From Bactrocera neohumeralis (Eukaryota; Arthropoda; Insecta; Diptera; Tephritidae), in assembly GCF_024586455.1 (NCBI RefSeq), contig NC_065920.1:13912144-13976143 (forward strand): a DNA stretch of 64,000 nucleotides, written 5' to 3'. Position numbers and translations under genes: made by a program. The notes under the pieces were generated by a model. That model was given only the letters and a program-made list of their open reading frames with translations, searched no databases and was not told the origin of the DNA. This document shows, piece after piece, positions 47,319 to 59,327 of the stretch (position 1 is its first letter; each line of letters opens with the position of its first letter).

Positions 47319-47909
47319 TAGTTGCCAAGTGCCAAATTTCGTAAAGATAACTGGACAAACTAAAAAGTTTCCATATAAGAACTTGATTTGGATTGGTTAG
47401 TATGTATGGTAGCTATATGCTATAGTAGCCTTATTCGAACAATATGTGGGGAGATTGTAGCATTGCCTTGAGCAATAATATTTGCCAAATTTCGTCAAAT
47501 AAAAAACCTGTCCATACAAGGACTTGATTTCGATCGGTCAGTTTGTATGGCAGCTATATGTTATAGTGGTCCGATCTGAACAATTTCTTCAGAGATTGTA
47601 ACGGTGCCTCAGACATTAAAATATGCCAAATTTCGTGAAAATATTTTGTCAAATAAAAAAGTTTTCTATACAAGGACTAAATTTTGAACGGTCAGTTTGT
47701 ATAACAGCTATATGTTATAGTGGTCCGATTGGAATAATTCTTTCAAAGATTGAACCATTTGCTCGGACAATCATCTATGCCGAAATTTGTGAAAATATCT
47801 TATCATACAAAAAACATTCCCAAACAAGGACTTTAATTTGATCGTACCGATCGAAAAACGGGCATGACTAAAACGACTCAGCTCGTCACTCTGATTATTT
47901 ATATATATA
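47319..47909 (+). mobile_element. Helitron-like element with tandem units, interrupted by a MITE
   Basis: Units start at gtatggtagctatatgctat (47404), gtatggcagctatatgttat (47546) and gtataacagctatatgttat (47698), about 142-152 bp apart. The terminal module (cgactcagctcgtcactctgattatttatata) is broken at TA 47908-47909 by a mariner-type MITE and resumes at 48397. Confidence 0.65.
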
Positions 47910-48396
47910 TCGGGTGATTTTTTAAGAGCTTGATAACTTTTTTTTAAAAAAAAAAACGCATAAAATTTGCAAAATCTCATCGGTTCTTTATTTGAAACGT
48001 AGATTGGTTCATGACATTTACTTTTTGAAGATAATTTCATTTAAATGTTGACCGCGGCTGCGTCTTAGGTGGTCCATTCGGAAAGTCCAATTTTGGGCAA
48101 TATAGCCCGAATTTCTTCGGAAATGTTGTCTTCCAAAGCTGGAATAGAGACGACGTAGCCCCACAAAAAATAGTCTAAAGGCGTTAAATCGCATGATCTT
48201 GGTGGCCAACTTACGGGTCCATTTCTTGAGATGAATTGTTCTCCGAAAAGAATCGCGAGCTGTGTCATGTAGCGCCATCTTGTTGAAAACAGTCAACATC
48301 CTTCAAAAAGTAAATGTGAACCAATCCATGAGATTTTGCAAATTTTATGCATTTTTTTTTTTAAAAAAGTTATCAAGCTCTTAAAAAATCACCCGA
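47910..48396 (-). mobile_element. Mariner-superfamily MITE-like deletion derivative (487 bp)
   Basis: Perfect outer TIR TCGGGTGATTTTTTAAGAGC at both ends, continued by a subterminal tgcaaaatctcat / atgagattttgca repeat, and flanked by TA on both sides (47908-47909, 48397-48398). On the minus strand it keeps a transposase C-terminus: FGEQFISRNGPVSWPPRSCDLTPLDYFLWGYV (third catalytic Asp in TPLDYF), and after a frameshift WTFRMDHLRRSRGQHLNEIIFKK. The N-terminus and first two catalytic residues are deleted. Related to, but distinct from, the rosa-type copies at 6450 and 30870. Movable only in trans. Confidence 0.85.
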
Positions 48397-48440
48397 TAGT
48401 ATACTTTTCAGGGTAATTCTCTGGGTATAAAAAAATCTTT
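48397..48440 (+). mobile_element. Helitron-like element, distal remnant after nested MITE
   Basis: Sequence tagtatacttttcagggtaattctctgggtata continues the terminal module interrupted at 47909. Confidence 0.5.
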
Positions 48441-49559
48441 AAAACAGTCTATCCATCGTAGAACCCATCTAATGTAGGCATTTGTATCTTAAAGCACGCA
48501 GATCGCCAAGATACGTTATAAGCAAAATCACATGAGTACGTGCATTGCATTTTTTCAGTTATTCGCCGATGTGAATACAAAATTCGTAAATGCATTATGG
48601 GCATACACTTGTGTTAACTGTCGCAGTAACGCAATTAGCGTGGACGGGGTTTGGGTAGAGGAAGGAAAAAAATTGAAATTAATAGCAATAGACGGTACAG
48701 TGGAAAATAATGATTGGTGCAATTACTGCACAGCTATTGTTGTTGCATCCGCCATATTTGCTGCCATTGTCGTCGCCACAATGTCTGTGAACGACAACAG
48801 TGCAAAAACATTAATGTGAACTAAACAGAAGCACACATACACACATATATACATATGTGGTTTATATGTAAGTATAAGACAATAATGCCAACAAATACTA
48901 CGCGAGAACGCTTTGAAGTAAAGGCTGGCAGTTAGCACGAGCATGAGAATGAATGCTGAGGTGAAAAGTGCATTTGTCAGTACTTATTATACGAGCCGAA
49001 CGTCGCTTGCATGTATAATAGTCACATTGGAAAATTACGTTTAAGCCGCAGCCAAGTGTAGTTACATGTACATATATACATACATACATATGTATATATA
49101 GAGGTATGGATATAAGCTTTCAGTAGGAAGACACGTAGCATTCATATGTAATTTGCTGTCTTCAAAGTGTTTGTTTACTTACTGAAAATACGAATGACGC
49201 GTGCAAATTGTCCATTTCATTTGCAAAACAGACACAAACCAATAACTTACTTACTTTTCTGACTTGAAGAAAGCGCAAAACCGATAGCTGTAATCGATAG
49301 CGATTAAAAAGTTAAGTGAAGACGTGCGCATTGGTTTTATGGATTCGAACATTTGAAACCAATTCATAGTCCAATGGCCACCCAGGAGTGTAAATTTCAA
49401 CAAGTAATTGCCTAAGCGGAAGTAATGTTGATGATGTCGGTTATGAAACTTAAAGAACGTGGTAACCTAAAAATCATTGACTCGGAAGGCAAAGTTTAAA
49501 CCTGCCATAACTTCATAATTTGAATAATACTACAAATATAGTGAGTTACGCACCCAGAT
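48441..49559. other. Unique DNA with one candidate ORF
   Basis: Apart from the candidate at 48532-48819 only short microsatellites are seen (catacatatgta runs near 48840-48860 and 49070-49100). No known repeat. Confidence 0.4.
48532..48819 (+). CDS. Candidate small ORF, 95 aa, two CxxC pairs and a hydrophobic segment
   Basis: ATG at 48532 opens 95 codons to a TGA at 48817-48819. The product has TCVNC near residue 27 and WCNYC near 62, each a CxxC pair as in small zinc-binding folds, followed by AIVVASAIFAAIVVAT (about 66-82), long enough for a membrane helix. It is in repeat-free DNA. Against it: chance frames of 90-100 codons are common in this window, there is no clear splice or polyadenylation context, and no homologue is recognised. 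Function unknown. Confidence 0.18.
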   Translation: MSTCIAFFQLFADVNTKFVNALWAYTCVNCRSNAISVDGVWVEEGKKLKLIAIDGTVENNDWCNYCTAIVVASAIFAAIVVATMSVNDNSAKTLM

Positions 49560-50825
49560 ATTTGTTGAAAAGTCGATTAAAAAATCGATAAAAAAATAGT
49601 ATAATTTGAAAATTTATATATATAATATTATTATGAGTAGGTGGAAAATAGTTCTCTAGACCGATTTTAAAGTAAAAAATTTATTTCAAAATAATCAATC
49701 GATTATATATATGTATGTAAGTCGATTAAATTTTTTATAAGAAAAATTGACTGACTAGACTATTAGTAGCAATAAATTGAAAGAATTAATTAATCGATTA
49801 CATATTGATTAAAAGTCGATATATCGATTGTATGTCGATAAGTTTTTATAAAATTATATATTTTCACGGGTAGGCTAAAAATACATATAAACCATTAAAA
49901 TTTATTAACACTAATAAAACGATTTTGAGGTAAAAAAATCGATTAAAAAGGAATTAATCGGTTATAATCGATTAAAAGAATTTTGGACTATAAAAATTGT
50001 GCATTAATATAAGCAGATTAAAAATAGACTTTTCGAACTTATTGGCCAGACTAAAAACGATTTTATGATGTAATTAATCGATTATAGAAGTCGATAACAA
50101 TTATTTATGAATAAAAAATTATGTATCATTTATATTGTCATAGGTAAATTAAAAAGGAACCTCTAGAATTTTTGACCCCCTTAACCGATTGCGAAGTAAA
50201 AAATCGATATTAAAGTAATTAATCAATTATGTACACTGAGTCTACAACAATTTTTTATGTATAGGATTATAATATATTATTGTGGACAGATTAAAAAATA
50301 TAAATTTGTAGAATTTATTAAGACGACTTATCGATCGATTAAGAATTAATAAACCGATTAAAAAGTCGGTAGGTATGATTACAAAAATTATATGCTAAAA
50401 TGACATTTTTAACTAATGGTTCGATAAAGAAAAAATTAATCGATTATAAAAGTCGATAAAAAATTTTATGATTAAAAAAATATACCTTAATAAGGACAGA
50501 TTGAAAATAGATCTTATAAAAGCCGATAACAATTGTTAATGAAATAATTCTTCGATTATAAAAGTCGTTAAAAAATTTTTATGATTGGAAAAATTACATA
50601 TTATTAAGGACAGATTGAAAATAGGCCTATCAATAGTTTAAGAAAAAGTTAGTCCTTTATAGAAATCGATAACAATTTCATATCACTGGAAAAGTTATAT
50701 CATTTTAAACAGATTGAAAATAGGCTTTCATAATTTGTTGACACGACTAAAGCAGATTTTGAAGTAAGCAATCGATTATCAAATAAATCGATTATAAATG
50801 TCGATAACAAAATTTTATAATCAGA
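49560..50825. repeat. Degenerate ATCGATT-box satellite (~100-140-bp units)
   Basis: The stretch is built of diverged units marked by (g/c)agattgaaaataggctt-like boxes at about 49638, 49868, 50013, 50143, 50283, 50497, 50611 and 50710. Each is followed by gaatttattgac.cgac..aa..gattttgaagta and then aatcgattataaaagtcgataacaattttttatga. Dozens of TCGAT/ATCGATT words occur. No gene or known transposon ends are visible. It looks like an old local satellite. Confidence 0.7.
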
Positions 50826-52071
50826 TCTCAGATTTGCTGTTCAATTAATCTTCAGATATGGCATGCCGAGAAAAAGCGCCGATTCATCATGATTACTTCG
50901 TAATAAAAATTACAGCGAATACATTTCGAAAGTAAATGCGCTTTACAGAACACGCAATCCAATAAAAACGTGTTATCTCAAAAATGTGCATAAATTTTAA
51001 GATGAAGATAAACACCCATTTTGTGTTTTAAGATTGTTTGTTTGTTAAATTGTTCCGCATTGCAATTATTATAATTCATTATTAATAAGACTAATTAGTG
51101 ACTTACCGCCATAGTCTCGTGTAAAAGTAGTAATTGTGAGGTACATACCTAGAGAAATGAAGAAAACAACTGTAATTAATAAAATATAAACAGCAATAAA
51201 ATTCAGCTAAGCACACACAAGACATTCACAGTAAGATTAAACACTTGCTAAAAGCTTAAAAAATAATTACAAATGTTTAGGTTAGTCGATGCTTCAATAA
51301 TTTTACAAAAAGGTAACATTCCGACGAATGCTTACATGACAAATTATTTACTTCACAAAGTGGTACAGATACATAAAATATATGTACATGTATATGTATA
51401 TTTACAGACATTAGATGAAAATCGAAATGGCTAATCAACCTTACGGATGCTGGTACAATAGTTGCACAGTCCTCAGTTATTTTTCTAAAAAATGTCAATT
51501 TATGCTTTTGAAATGACACAAATTGAATATGCTTAGTAATGTATAAACAATTTCTTTTATTTAATGAATAATAAATATTATATGTATTATACAAAATTTT
51601 CAAAACATTTTTTTTTTTGTTTTGAAAACTTTACGTTCATTACACCGATGAATTGCTGCTGGCGAGGCACACAATGATGTATGTATTAATGACCTGTCTG
51701 TTTGTTCATTAGTCTGTCAATACGTTTGAGGAGTACGCCCTTAAGCGATTGTGTTGCAATTAATGCTTAAGGTGCATTGCCTTCATGCATATAAAAATAA
51801 TTTACTTATCAGTTTATTTTCGAACCGATTTGAACTGGTTTACACTGGTGTTGCGTTTGCCTGTTGCTGACAAAATTTAAAACGTAATTAAATTCAGAAA
51901 AAATGCAGAAAATAATACAAAAGTGTAGATACATATGTATGTGTGCAGCATTTTTGGCAAAGGAGTTTCGTAGTAAGTTTGCCACACAGGTCATGAAACA
52001 TAGACATATGTATGTATGTACATATGTATGTACTTAAGTGTTGCTACTGGAGATCACCTTACGAATAAAAA
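50826..52071. other. Unique AT-rich DNA, no gene seen
   Basis: No exon, RNA or recognised repeat; short (TATG)n near 51930-51950 and 52007-52030. Confidence 0.4.
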
Positions 52072-52250
52072 AACGATTAATTTATCGATTTTTAGTTTTG
52101 AAAATATCGATACACATATATTCATGTCGATAAATTTATCGATTTTTGTTTTTAATATATCGATACACATAAGTCGATTAGTTTATCGATTTTTTGTTCG
52201 GAACATATCAATACATATATTTTCAAGTTCATTAATTCATGGATTTTTGT
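52072..52250. repeat. Tandem ~54-bp repeat with TATCGATA palindromes
   Basis: TTTATCGATTTTT starts at 52081, 52135 and 52192 (54 and 57 bp apart), each followed by a ttttgaa/ttttaat stretch and then TATCGATA (52105-52112, 52158-52165) or its variant TATCAATA (52206-52213) and acacata. Three and a half units. TATCGATA is the DREF site (DRE) of flies and CGATA the BEAF-32 core, so the array could bind these factors. Confidence 0.65.
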
Positions 52251-52825
52251 TTTGAAAATATGTGCACCGATATGTTCAAAACAAAGAATTCAACTCTACT
52301 CTGATGTGTAAATTTCTTTCACAACAAACAACCTTTTTGGAAAGGATGCCAAATTGTCAGAAATCAAAATTTTGACTAGTCATTTAATCAAATCTTGTAT
52401 TCAACTATTGTATGAGTACATGTTTTCATAATTTGAAAAAGAAACAACTTCCTCAACATCAAAAACCGTTTTTCGGAGGTCCTACGGCACCAAAGAAATC
52501 CAAAATTTTTCAAAATGAATCGCACATTATTTACTATTTAAATGAAATGTATCATCTTAAAAAAGATTTTTTTCTGACTCTCAATTGTTTATAATTCCTT
52601 ATGTGCTTAAGCAAAGTTCCAAATTTGCGACGAAATTGTCTTTTTAATATCTATAGAGCTTTTGTTGATGCCGAAAAGATCTAGGAAGGCGAAATGTAAA
52701 TATCTAGAACGGGAAGAGATGTGAACTAACTTAGATCCAAATTATTATTTTACTTTGATCAGCTTTGAGCTGAGGCGATTTAGTACTGCCTGTGTATTTA
52801 TGTACATATATACTTGTATATAAAC
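52251..52825. other. AT-rich DNA, no gene seen
   Basis: No exon or repeat identified in this stretch. Confidence 0.35.
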
Positions 52826-53290
52826 GTGGGCTAATTCCTCAGTTTTTGAGATATCGATCTGATATTTTGCACACGGTTTTTTCTTCTAAAAAAATCTCAT
52901 AATTTGTCGAAACTGCCAATATCGAACCACTTTATCATATAGCTGTCATACAAACTAAACGATCGGAATAAATGGATTGTATGATAGGCATAATTAGATA
53001 TCTGCACGAAATTTGGCATATGATAATATCGAAGCCAAAGATGCAATCTTAGAAGAAATTTTCAAATCGGAAGGCTATAGCTTATAGTTGCCATACAAAC
53101 TGAACAACCGCAATCAGGTGCTTGTATGGAAAGCTTTTCCATTTGACGAGATATCTTAAAGAAACTTGGCATAGGTTATTATCTAAGATAGTGGAGCCAG
53201 CTCCGCAGAAATTGTTCAGATGGGTTCATTGTAGTATGCTACATATATACAGTACAAACTGACCGAAGAAAATCAAGTTATTTTAATAAA
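52826..53290 (-). mobile_element. Helitron-like element with tandem units (reverse)
   Basis: Reverse-oriented terminal module (gggctaattcctcagtttttgagatatcgatctgatattttgc, gtcgaaactgccaatatcgaacc) followed by units with agctgtcatacaaactaaac (52941) and agttgccatacaaactgaac (53086), about 145 bp apart, and cttgtatggaaagcttttccatttgacgagatatct. It ends just before the DINE copy at 53327, so the two Helitron-like types sit side by side. Confidence 0.6.
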
Positions 53291-53326
53291 TTTTTTGTAT
53301 TTGCGGAGTAACCGAAATTAACTTTT

Positions 53327-54398
53327 TATACTCTCGCAACAAAGTTGCTAAGGAGAGTATTATAGTTTTGTTCACATAACGGCTGTTTGTAAGTCCTAAA
53401 ACTAAAAGAGTCAGATATAGGGTTATATATACCAAAGTGATCAGGGTGACGAGTAGAGTTGAAATCCGGATGTCTGTCTGTCCGTCCGTCTGTCCGTCCG
53501 TCCGTGCAAGCTGTAACTTGAGTAAAAATTGAGATATCTTGATGAAACTTGGTACACGTATTTCTTGGCTCCATAAGAAGGTTAAGTTCGAAGATGGGCA
53601 AAATCGGTCCACTGCCACGCCCACAAAATGGCGGAAATCGAAAATCTATAAAGTGTCATAACTAAGCCATAAATAAACATATTAAAGTGAAATTTGGCAC
53701 AAAGGATCGCATTAGGGAGGGGCATATTCGGACGTAGTTTTTTTGGAAAAGTGGGCGTGGCCCCGCCCCCTACTAAGTTTTTTGTACATATCTCAGAAAC
53801 TACTATAGCTATGTCAACCATACTTTACAGAGTCGTTTTCTTCAGGCATCTCTATATACAGTTCAAAAATGGAAGAAATCGGATAATAACCACGCCCACC
53901 TCCCATACAAAGGTTATGTTGAAAATCACTAAAAGTCCGTTAACCGACTAACAAAAAACGTCAGAAACACTAAATTTTACGGAAGAAATGGCAGAAGAAA
54001 GCTGCACCCAGGCTTTTTTTTAAAAATTGAAAATGGGCGTGGCCTCGCCCACTTATGGACCAAAAACCATATCTCAGGAACTACTAGACCGATTTCAATG
54101 AAATTTGGTATATAATATTTTCTTAACACCCTGATAACACGTACGAAATATGGGTGAAATCGGTTCACAACCACGCCTGATTCCAATATAACGCTATTTC
54201 GAATTCCATCTGATGCCTTCTTTGTATAATACGAGTATAAACATTAGGAACCAATGATGATAGCGGAATAAAACTTTACAAAAATACGGTATTTGAAAAA
54301 TATATAAATGACGTATAATTAAATCTCGATTATCACTTTATCATGCGAGAGTATAAAATGTTCGGTGACACCCGAACTTAGCCCTTCCTTACTTGTTT
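53327..54398 (+). mobile_element. DINE-1/mini-me-like Helitron-type element (copy B, 1072 bp)
   Basis: Same element as 41676-42737, in the same orientation. Start tatactctcgca (53327), inverse tgcgagagtata (54344-54355), hairpin gttcggtgacacccgaac (54360-54377), end acttgttt. The two copies differ by scattered substitutions and small indels. The (GTCT/GTCC) array here is 8 bases longer, accounting for most of the length difference. No gene. Confidence 0.65.
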
Positions 54399-55893
54399 TT
54401 ATTGGTTTTTATTATATTTACATATAGAAAAAAGTGTAGGTACAAAAATTTTAATTAAGAAAAATTCTTTAGCGCAGAAAATTTGTACTTTATGGTATGT
54501 ATATAATTACAAACATACATACATGTACATATATGTAATAAATAAAAATTGTTTACACCAAAATTCCATTGCAGGCGAGAGGTGAGTGTACAGCTGTCAG
54601 ACACGTGGCCTATAGTCCAAAAAAACACACATTTAATTTACTCGTATATGGCAAAAACTTCGAGCTAAGAATATGAAAAGCTACGAACTTCGCCTACTTG
54701 TCCCCAAAAGTACACTCATGCTTATATCAAGCGAGCTGAAGTAGGGGTAACCATTATGGGTTGATAATCGAATCGTAAGAAGTAAATAAATAAACACTTA
54801 TAAGCTGTATGTGTGTGTTAAAAAATTTAAATACTATAAATGTAAATGTAAACATTGATAAAGCTACATGCACACATACATATGCATATATATGTATGTA
54901 TATACTCACATAACAGCATAAATTTAACGGTAGCAACCGTCCTAAATATACATACATATGTACATATAAGCAAATATGGATAGTATTGTCAATCACGAAA
55001 ATTTGACGCCATCCACCATTTGGATAGGGCTATTGATAGCTGTCAATTAGAAGTTATTTATGAAAATGCCACATCTAGTAAGTATAGGCCTAACATAATT
55101 TTCCTCAACATGTCTGCTACATAATTGTGTTATTATACTCATTTGTCGTTTATTTGTGTGTTTTCTGTTTGTTGTTTTGCGTTGCTGATATGCGAATGTT
55201 TTGCGTTGCAATTTACTGAGGCTTACTGCCAACCAAATCGACGTCGCACGAAAAAACGTTGCCAAAAATATAAATGACATCATTCCACCATCATTGTATG
55301 TACATATGTATGTATGTGTGTGTATACAACGCGGTGTGGAAAGAAGCCACTCAAAAGAAATGGTATTAGTGGAGCTTTTTAATATACCCACATGTTGAAC
55401 GGAACGCAAAAAGAGTGAACGAGAAATCGAACGAATGAGCTGAGTGAGCCAGCGGTCCGCGCTGATAAGCACTCGAAACACACTCTTCATTGAAGTACAG
55501 CAACTTTGTTTCATGCTCTGCCAGCCATATAAATTTGTTAGCATAACAAAAAATTCAAAGTTTAATGCATTTCAATATGGGAATTGCCAGAAAAAAGTCA
55601 TAGAGGGTGTAGTTGCTTGTAGCTGGCATATTGGCAGACAGTTGTGTGCTTTTAAGATTTTTTGTATATTATATTATTTTTTTCAGCCTTAAAATGGACA
55701 CAGCTCATCGCAGGCGTTGCACATATTTGGCCTTGAACCTGAACAAATTCTCCTTGCGTGCACAAATTCTCACATTTATTGCAGTGAGTGCAGTGACTGG
55801 TGTTAGTCGAAATTGGTATGCGTGTATGCGTGCAGTAATGTTTGGATTTGTATTCTTTTTGACGAAAATCAATTGTGTTGTGCATATGTAGTA
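54399..55893. other. Unique DNA, no gene seen
   Basis: (CATA)n and (TATG)n runs near 54500-54530, 54870-54905 and 55295-55325. The minus frame at 55047-55544 is open for 165 codons but starts at a non-ATG codon, has no recognised domain and spans a microsatellite; not called. The plus frames at 55444-55692 and 55613-55891 are likewise unconvincing. Confidence 0.4.
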
Positions 55894-56907
55894 CATTGTG
55901 ATAAAAAGAATCCGAAAATTGTAATTAAATTGCCCGGGTAAATGATATTTCAAAAAAATTATTTTGGTGACGTGGTAGGACTGTCCTTGATTACTATATA
56001 AAATATAAACGCGATCTGTCAATCACGATTTTTACCATGGATAAAAATCTCGAACAAAGAATTTGTATAAAATTTTGTGCGAAATCGTTGCAAATGTTGT
56101 AAAGGCTTACGGCCCTCAGTTTTATCAAAAACATAAGCCAACGAGTGTTACAAAACCTTTAAAGACGGCAGAAGACATGTTCTGGACGACCTTCGACCTC
56201 TTCAAACTGGTGAAAATAGAAAAAAGTGAAGGATACTTAAAAATCAATAGGCAAGTATTAGAGAGATGGTAAAATAGCTTAACATCTCTCGGGAGTCCGT
56301 TCGAATTGTTTTGGTGGATATTTTTGACATAAAACATTCTTTCTCGACTCGTCCCGATAAAGTTGAATTTTTTCAAAAAGAGTTCTGTAGACATTTCTTT
56401 TTGGACGAATTTCGATCTCAGATTCCCAGACGATGCTCAGTGTATTTTTCGATATTCGTGGTTTGGTGCATCATGATTTCTTTCCGGTCAACAGACGGTC
56501 AATAAGGAGTTCTATTTGGCTGTATTGAGGCGGTTGTGTGAGAACATCCGTCGAAAATGGCCGGAATTGTGGAAGTACAATTCATGGATTTTACACGATC
56601 GAGCCACGATTGTGACTGAATTGAAACCGTATTCACCAGATTTGGCTCCATGTGATTTTTTTTGTTCCCCAAAAGAAAACTGCCGCTCAGTGAAACCCGT
56701 TTTCAGTCGATCGAAGAGATAAAACAAAATTCGGAGCTAAAGGTTATTTTAAAAAGTACTTATGAAAGGTGAGGACTGGAAAAGTCGTTAGCATAAGTGT
56801 TTTACATCTGGTGGGGATTACTTTGAAGGCGACTAAATAAATATTGATGAATAATGATATATTTTGCGTTTTATTTAGATTTTTCGGGTACCTTTTTTGT
56901 CACACTG
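55894..56907 (+). mobile_element. Near full-length but dead mariner with TA duplication
   Basis: Flanked by TA on both sides (55892-55893, 56908-56909). Left TIR CATTGTGATAAAAAGAATCC pairs with the right end, which in reverse reads CAGTGTGACAAAAAAGGTACC. A transposase start MDKNLEQRICIKFC lies at ATG 56037; later pieces include GRPSTSSN, ISRESVRIVLVDIFDIKH, a WCIMIS-type segment, then RRLCENIRRKWPELWKYNSWILH, SPDLAPCDFF and a FQSIEEIK block. Frameshifts occur throughout and HDR/HDDNAP-type second Asp is reduced to HDRATI. Matches the mauritiana/mellifera-like DD34D mariners, length about 1 kb instead of 1.3 kb. Confidence 0.85.
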
Positions 56908-56909
56908 TA

Positions 56910-57554
56910 CATATATTGCATCGTTATATTTAAGTATATCTTTTTAGAATTTTTGGAAATTAAAATTATTGCTAGAATTACTAGAAATTATTAACTATAA
57001 AGATCAAAGTGGCGCTTTCAAACGTTCTGAAGGTCTTAACCACTATGTTAACCTTAATTTTATTTTGGCATCAACTTTAGCAAATTGGGAGCAGCAAGTT
57101 TGCTTGCTTTTATTGACTAATTTTAATTAGTAGTACACAAATTCATCCACTAAACCTAGAAAATTGTTTTATGATGCACCATTTCTCTACCAAATTAATT
57201 AACAACGTTTTTTTGACATGCTTACTTACATGTTTATAAATATAGATCGCATTTTCAGGACACGAAAATCGTGTCATCACTAATTGCTGCGTAGTTAAAG
57301 CCACCTAATGCGCAATAGTAGTAAATATAAGGAAGGGGTATTCCACAAAACGTATTAAAAGTTCGCGCCTGCGCTCAGGGGTAAAATAAGCACACATGTG
57401 TCTACAGACATACATATCTATGCCTTGATTTAGGGCGACATAACAAATGGTTACATGTTCAACAATAATTTTAGGTACATTCATACATACTGACATAAGT
57501 ATGTATAAATGTGGCAGAAAATCCTCAATAGAAACTTTAGCAGATAAAAAAAGA
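56910..57554. other. AT-rich unique DNA, no gene seen
   Basis: No exon, RNA gene or repeat recognised; short (CATA) runs near 57470. Confidence 0.4.
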
Positions 57555-58125
57555 AACAAACAAAACCGTTAACTATGATTATACTGAAGCTTTAATACCC
57601 TAAAAAATGCACTACTTATGCATAAAATATCATAAATGGGAATAAAAAGATTTTTATATTAATTTTGATTGGCCAGTTGATATGACAGCTACATATGTAC
57701 ATATGTACATACATACATATATGCTATTATGGTCCGATCTGAACAATATGTACGCAGATAGTAGCATTGTTTGGGAGGATAACCAATACAAGATTTTATA
57801 TACATACTTATCTTCTCAAACAAAAAAGTTTTCCGTACAAGAACTTGATTTTGGTCGATCAGTTTGTATGGCAGCCGTATTTTATAGTGGCTCGATTTCA
57901 ACGATATGTTCGGAGATTATGACGTTGTCTAAGACAATACTCCGTGTCAAATTTCGTGAAGATATCTCATAAAATAAAAAAGTTTTCCGTACAAGAACTT
58001 GATTTTAATCGATCAGTTTGTATGGCAGCTATGCATATTCGATATGGCTCCAACGTTTCCTTCAGGTTGTTACGTTACAAAACTTTGTGGCAAACTTAAT
58101 ATGCCGTTCAGGGTATAATTATACT
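57555..58125 (+). mobile_element. Helitron-like element with tandem units
   Basis: Begins near gaaacaaacaaaaccgttaac...ctgaagctttaataccc, a diverged AACAAG...GTTAAC...CGAAGCTATAATACC terminus. Units carry atgacagctacatatg (57682), gtatggcagccgtatttta (57864) and gtatggcagctatgcat (58020). A (TACA) microsatellite expands the first unit (57697-57722). The end is gctccaacgtttccttcaggttgttacg ... gttcagggtata at 58123; the usual module with gagcagcttcttgg is missing, so the distal part is internally deleted. Confidence 0.6.
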
Positions 58126-59327
58126 CTAGATTGCATGGGGGTATGAAAAGAGCGCAACATGCCACATACATACTTACATACGTATGCAAAAACTAACATA
58201 GTGGAAACGCATAGTTTGCTACGCAACAACTTCTAATCCTCGCAAGTTTGGCGTAAGCGCTAAATTTTGAACGCAAGAAAGCTTTCGTTTTTTATAAAAT
58301 AAAAAAAAAATCAAGAAAACAAAAATACTGAAGAAACACGCGATATTTCAATGACATCATTGCCACATTTAAGGCAAACACACACATCTATGCCTATATA
58401 TGTATGTGCTTGTTGTTTACTTATGTTGCCGCTAATGTTTTGCTTCCTTTCTTATGTTTTGATGTTTTTCAACATAGGCATATGCACCTACATACATACT
58501 TATGTATCTCTATACCTGCATACAAGCAGATATGTACATATGTAGTATATCTACTTATACTCAACCATCAACAATGGCCGCTTATTCAACGATATTCGAC
58601 AGTCAGCAGTCAAAAATATACCAAAACATTGTTGCCTGAACCACAAGTTCGCGCTTTTTGGTACACTCGTATCGCTGTTGGAAGCTTCTTGTGTTTTGAA
58701 GTGTTCTCGTTTCAATTTGTTCTTTTGTGTAATTTATTATTATTACCTTTGCGGTGTTGATGTGTGCGTAAACACCACTCTTCTACTGCGCAGTACTTTT
58801 GCGAACGAACCACGCTTTGCTTAAATGTTTTCGCTTTTCGTTTCTAACGCGAAGTATTCTGGACGAAGAGGCGGCAAACTAGTGCGTAGCCAAAAATTCA
58901 ATTATGGTAACTGACTGAAGAGGTCTAAAAAATATGCATTACTGAATGTGTTGCAGAAGTGGCAGGCAAAGGATAAGTTAAAAATCGTGAGGTAATCTTC
59001 CTAAAGAGTCAGCGTGTGTAACTGAATACACACCAGGATACATATGTACATACATATATTATATGTAAAATATGTATAGCGTATGTATTTTGATGCCGCT
59101 GGAAACCCGTACTTGACAATATTTAGCTCTTGTGACGATCAAATTTATATGGTTAAACCTTGATCCACATTCCAAAAAGCATCGACAAAATTTGATTTTC
59201 TAATTTTGGGAAATTTCTGGTTTCCATTTTGATATACATACATACATACATCCATATGTATAACATCTATGAGATATGTATGTACATGTTATATGTAAGT
59301 CTTCGATACTACTAACAGGATTCATAA
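58126..59327. other. Unique DNA, no gene seen
   Basis: No exon or classified repeat. The frame at 58404-58760 is open for 118 codons but spans microsatellite-derived sequence without a domain. Confidence 0.4.

Noticed and set aside
55047..55544. 165-codon minus-strand frame
   Set aside because: Starts at a non-ATG codon, crosses a (TATG)n microsatellite and has no recognisable domain or splice signals.
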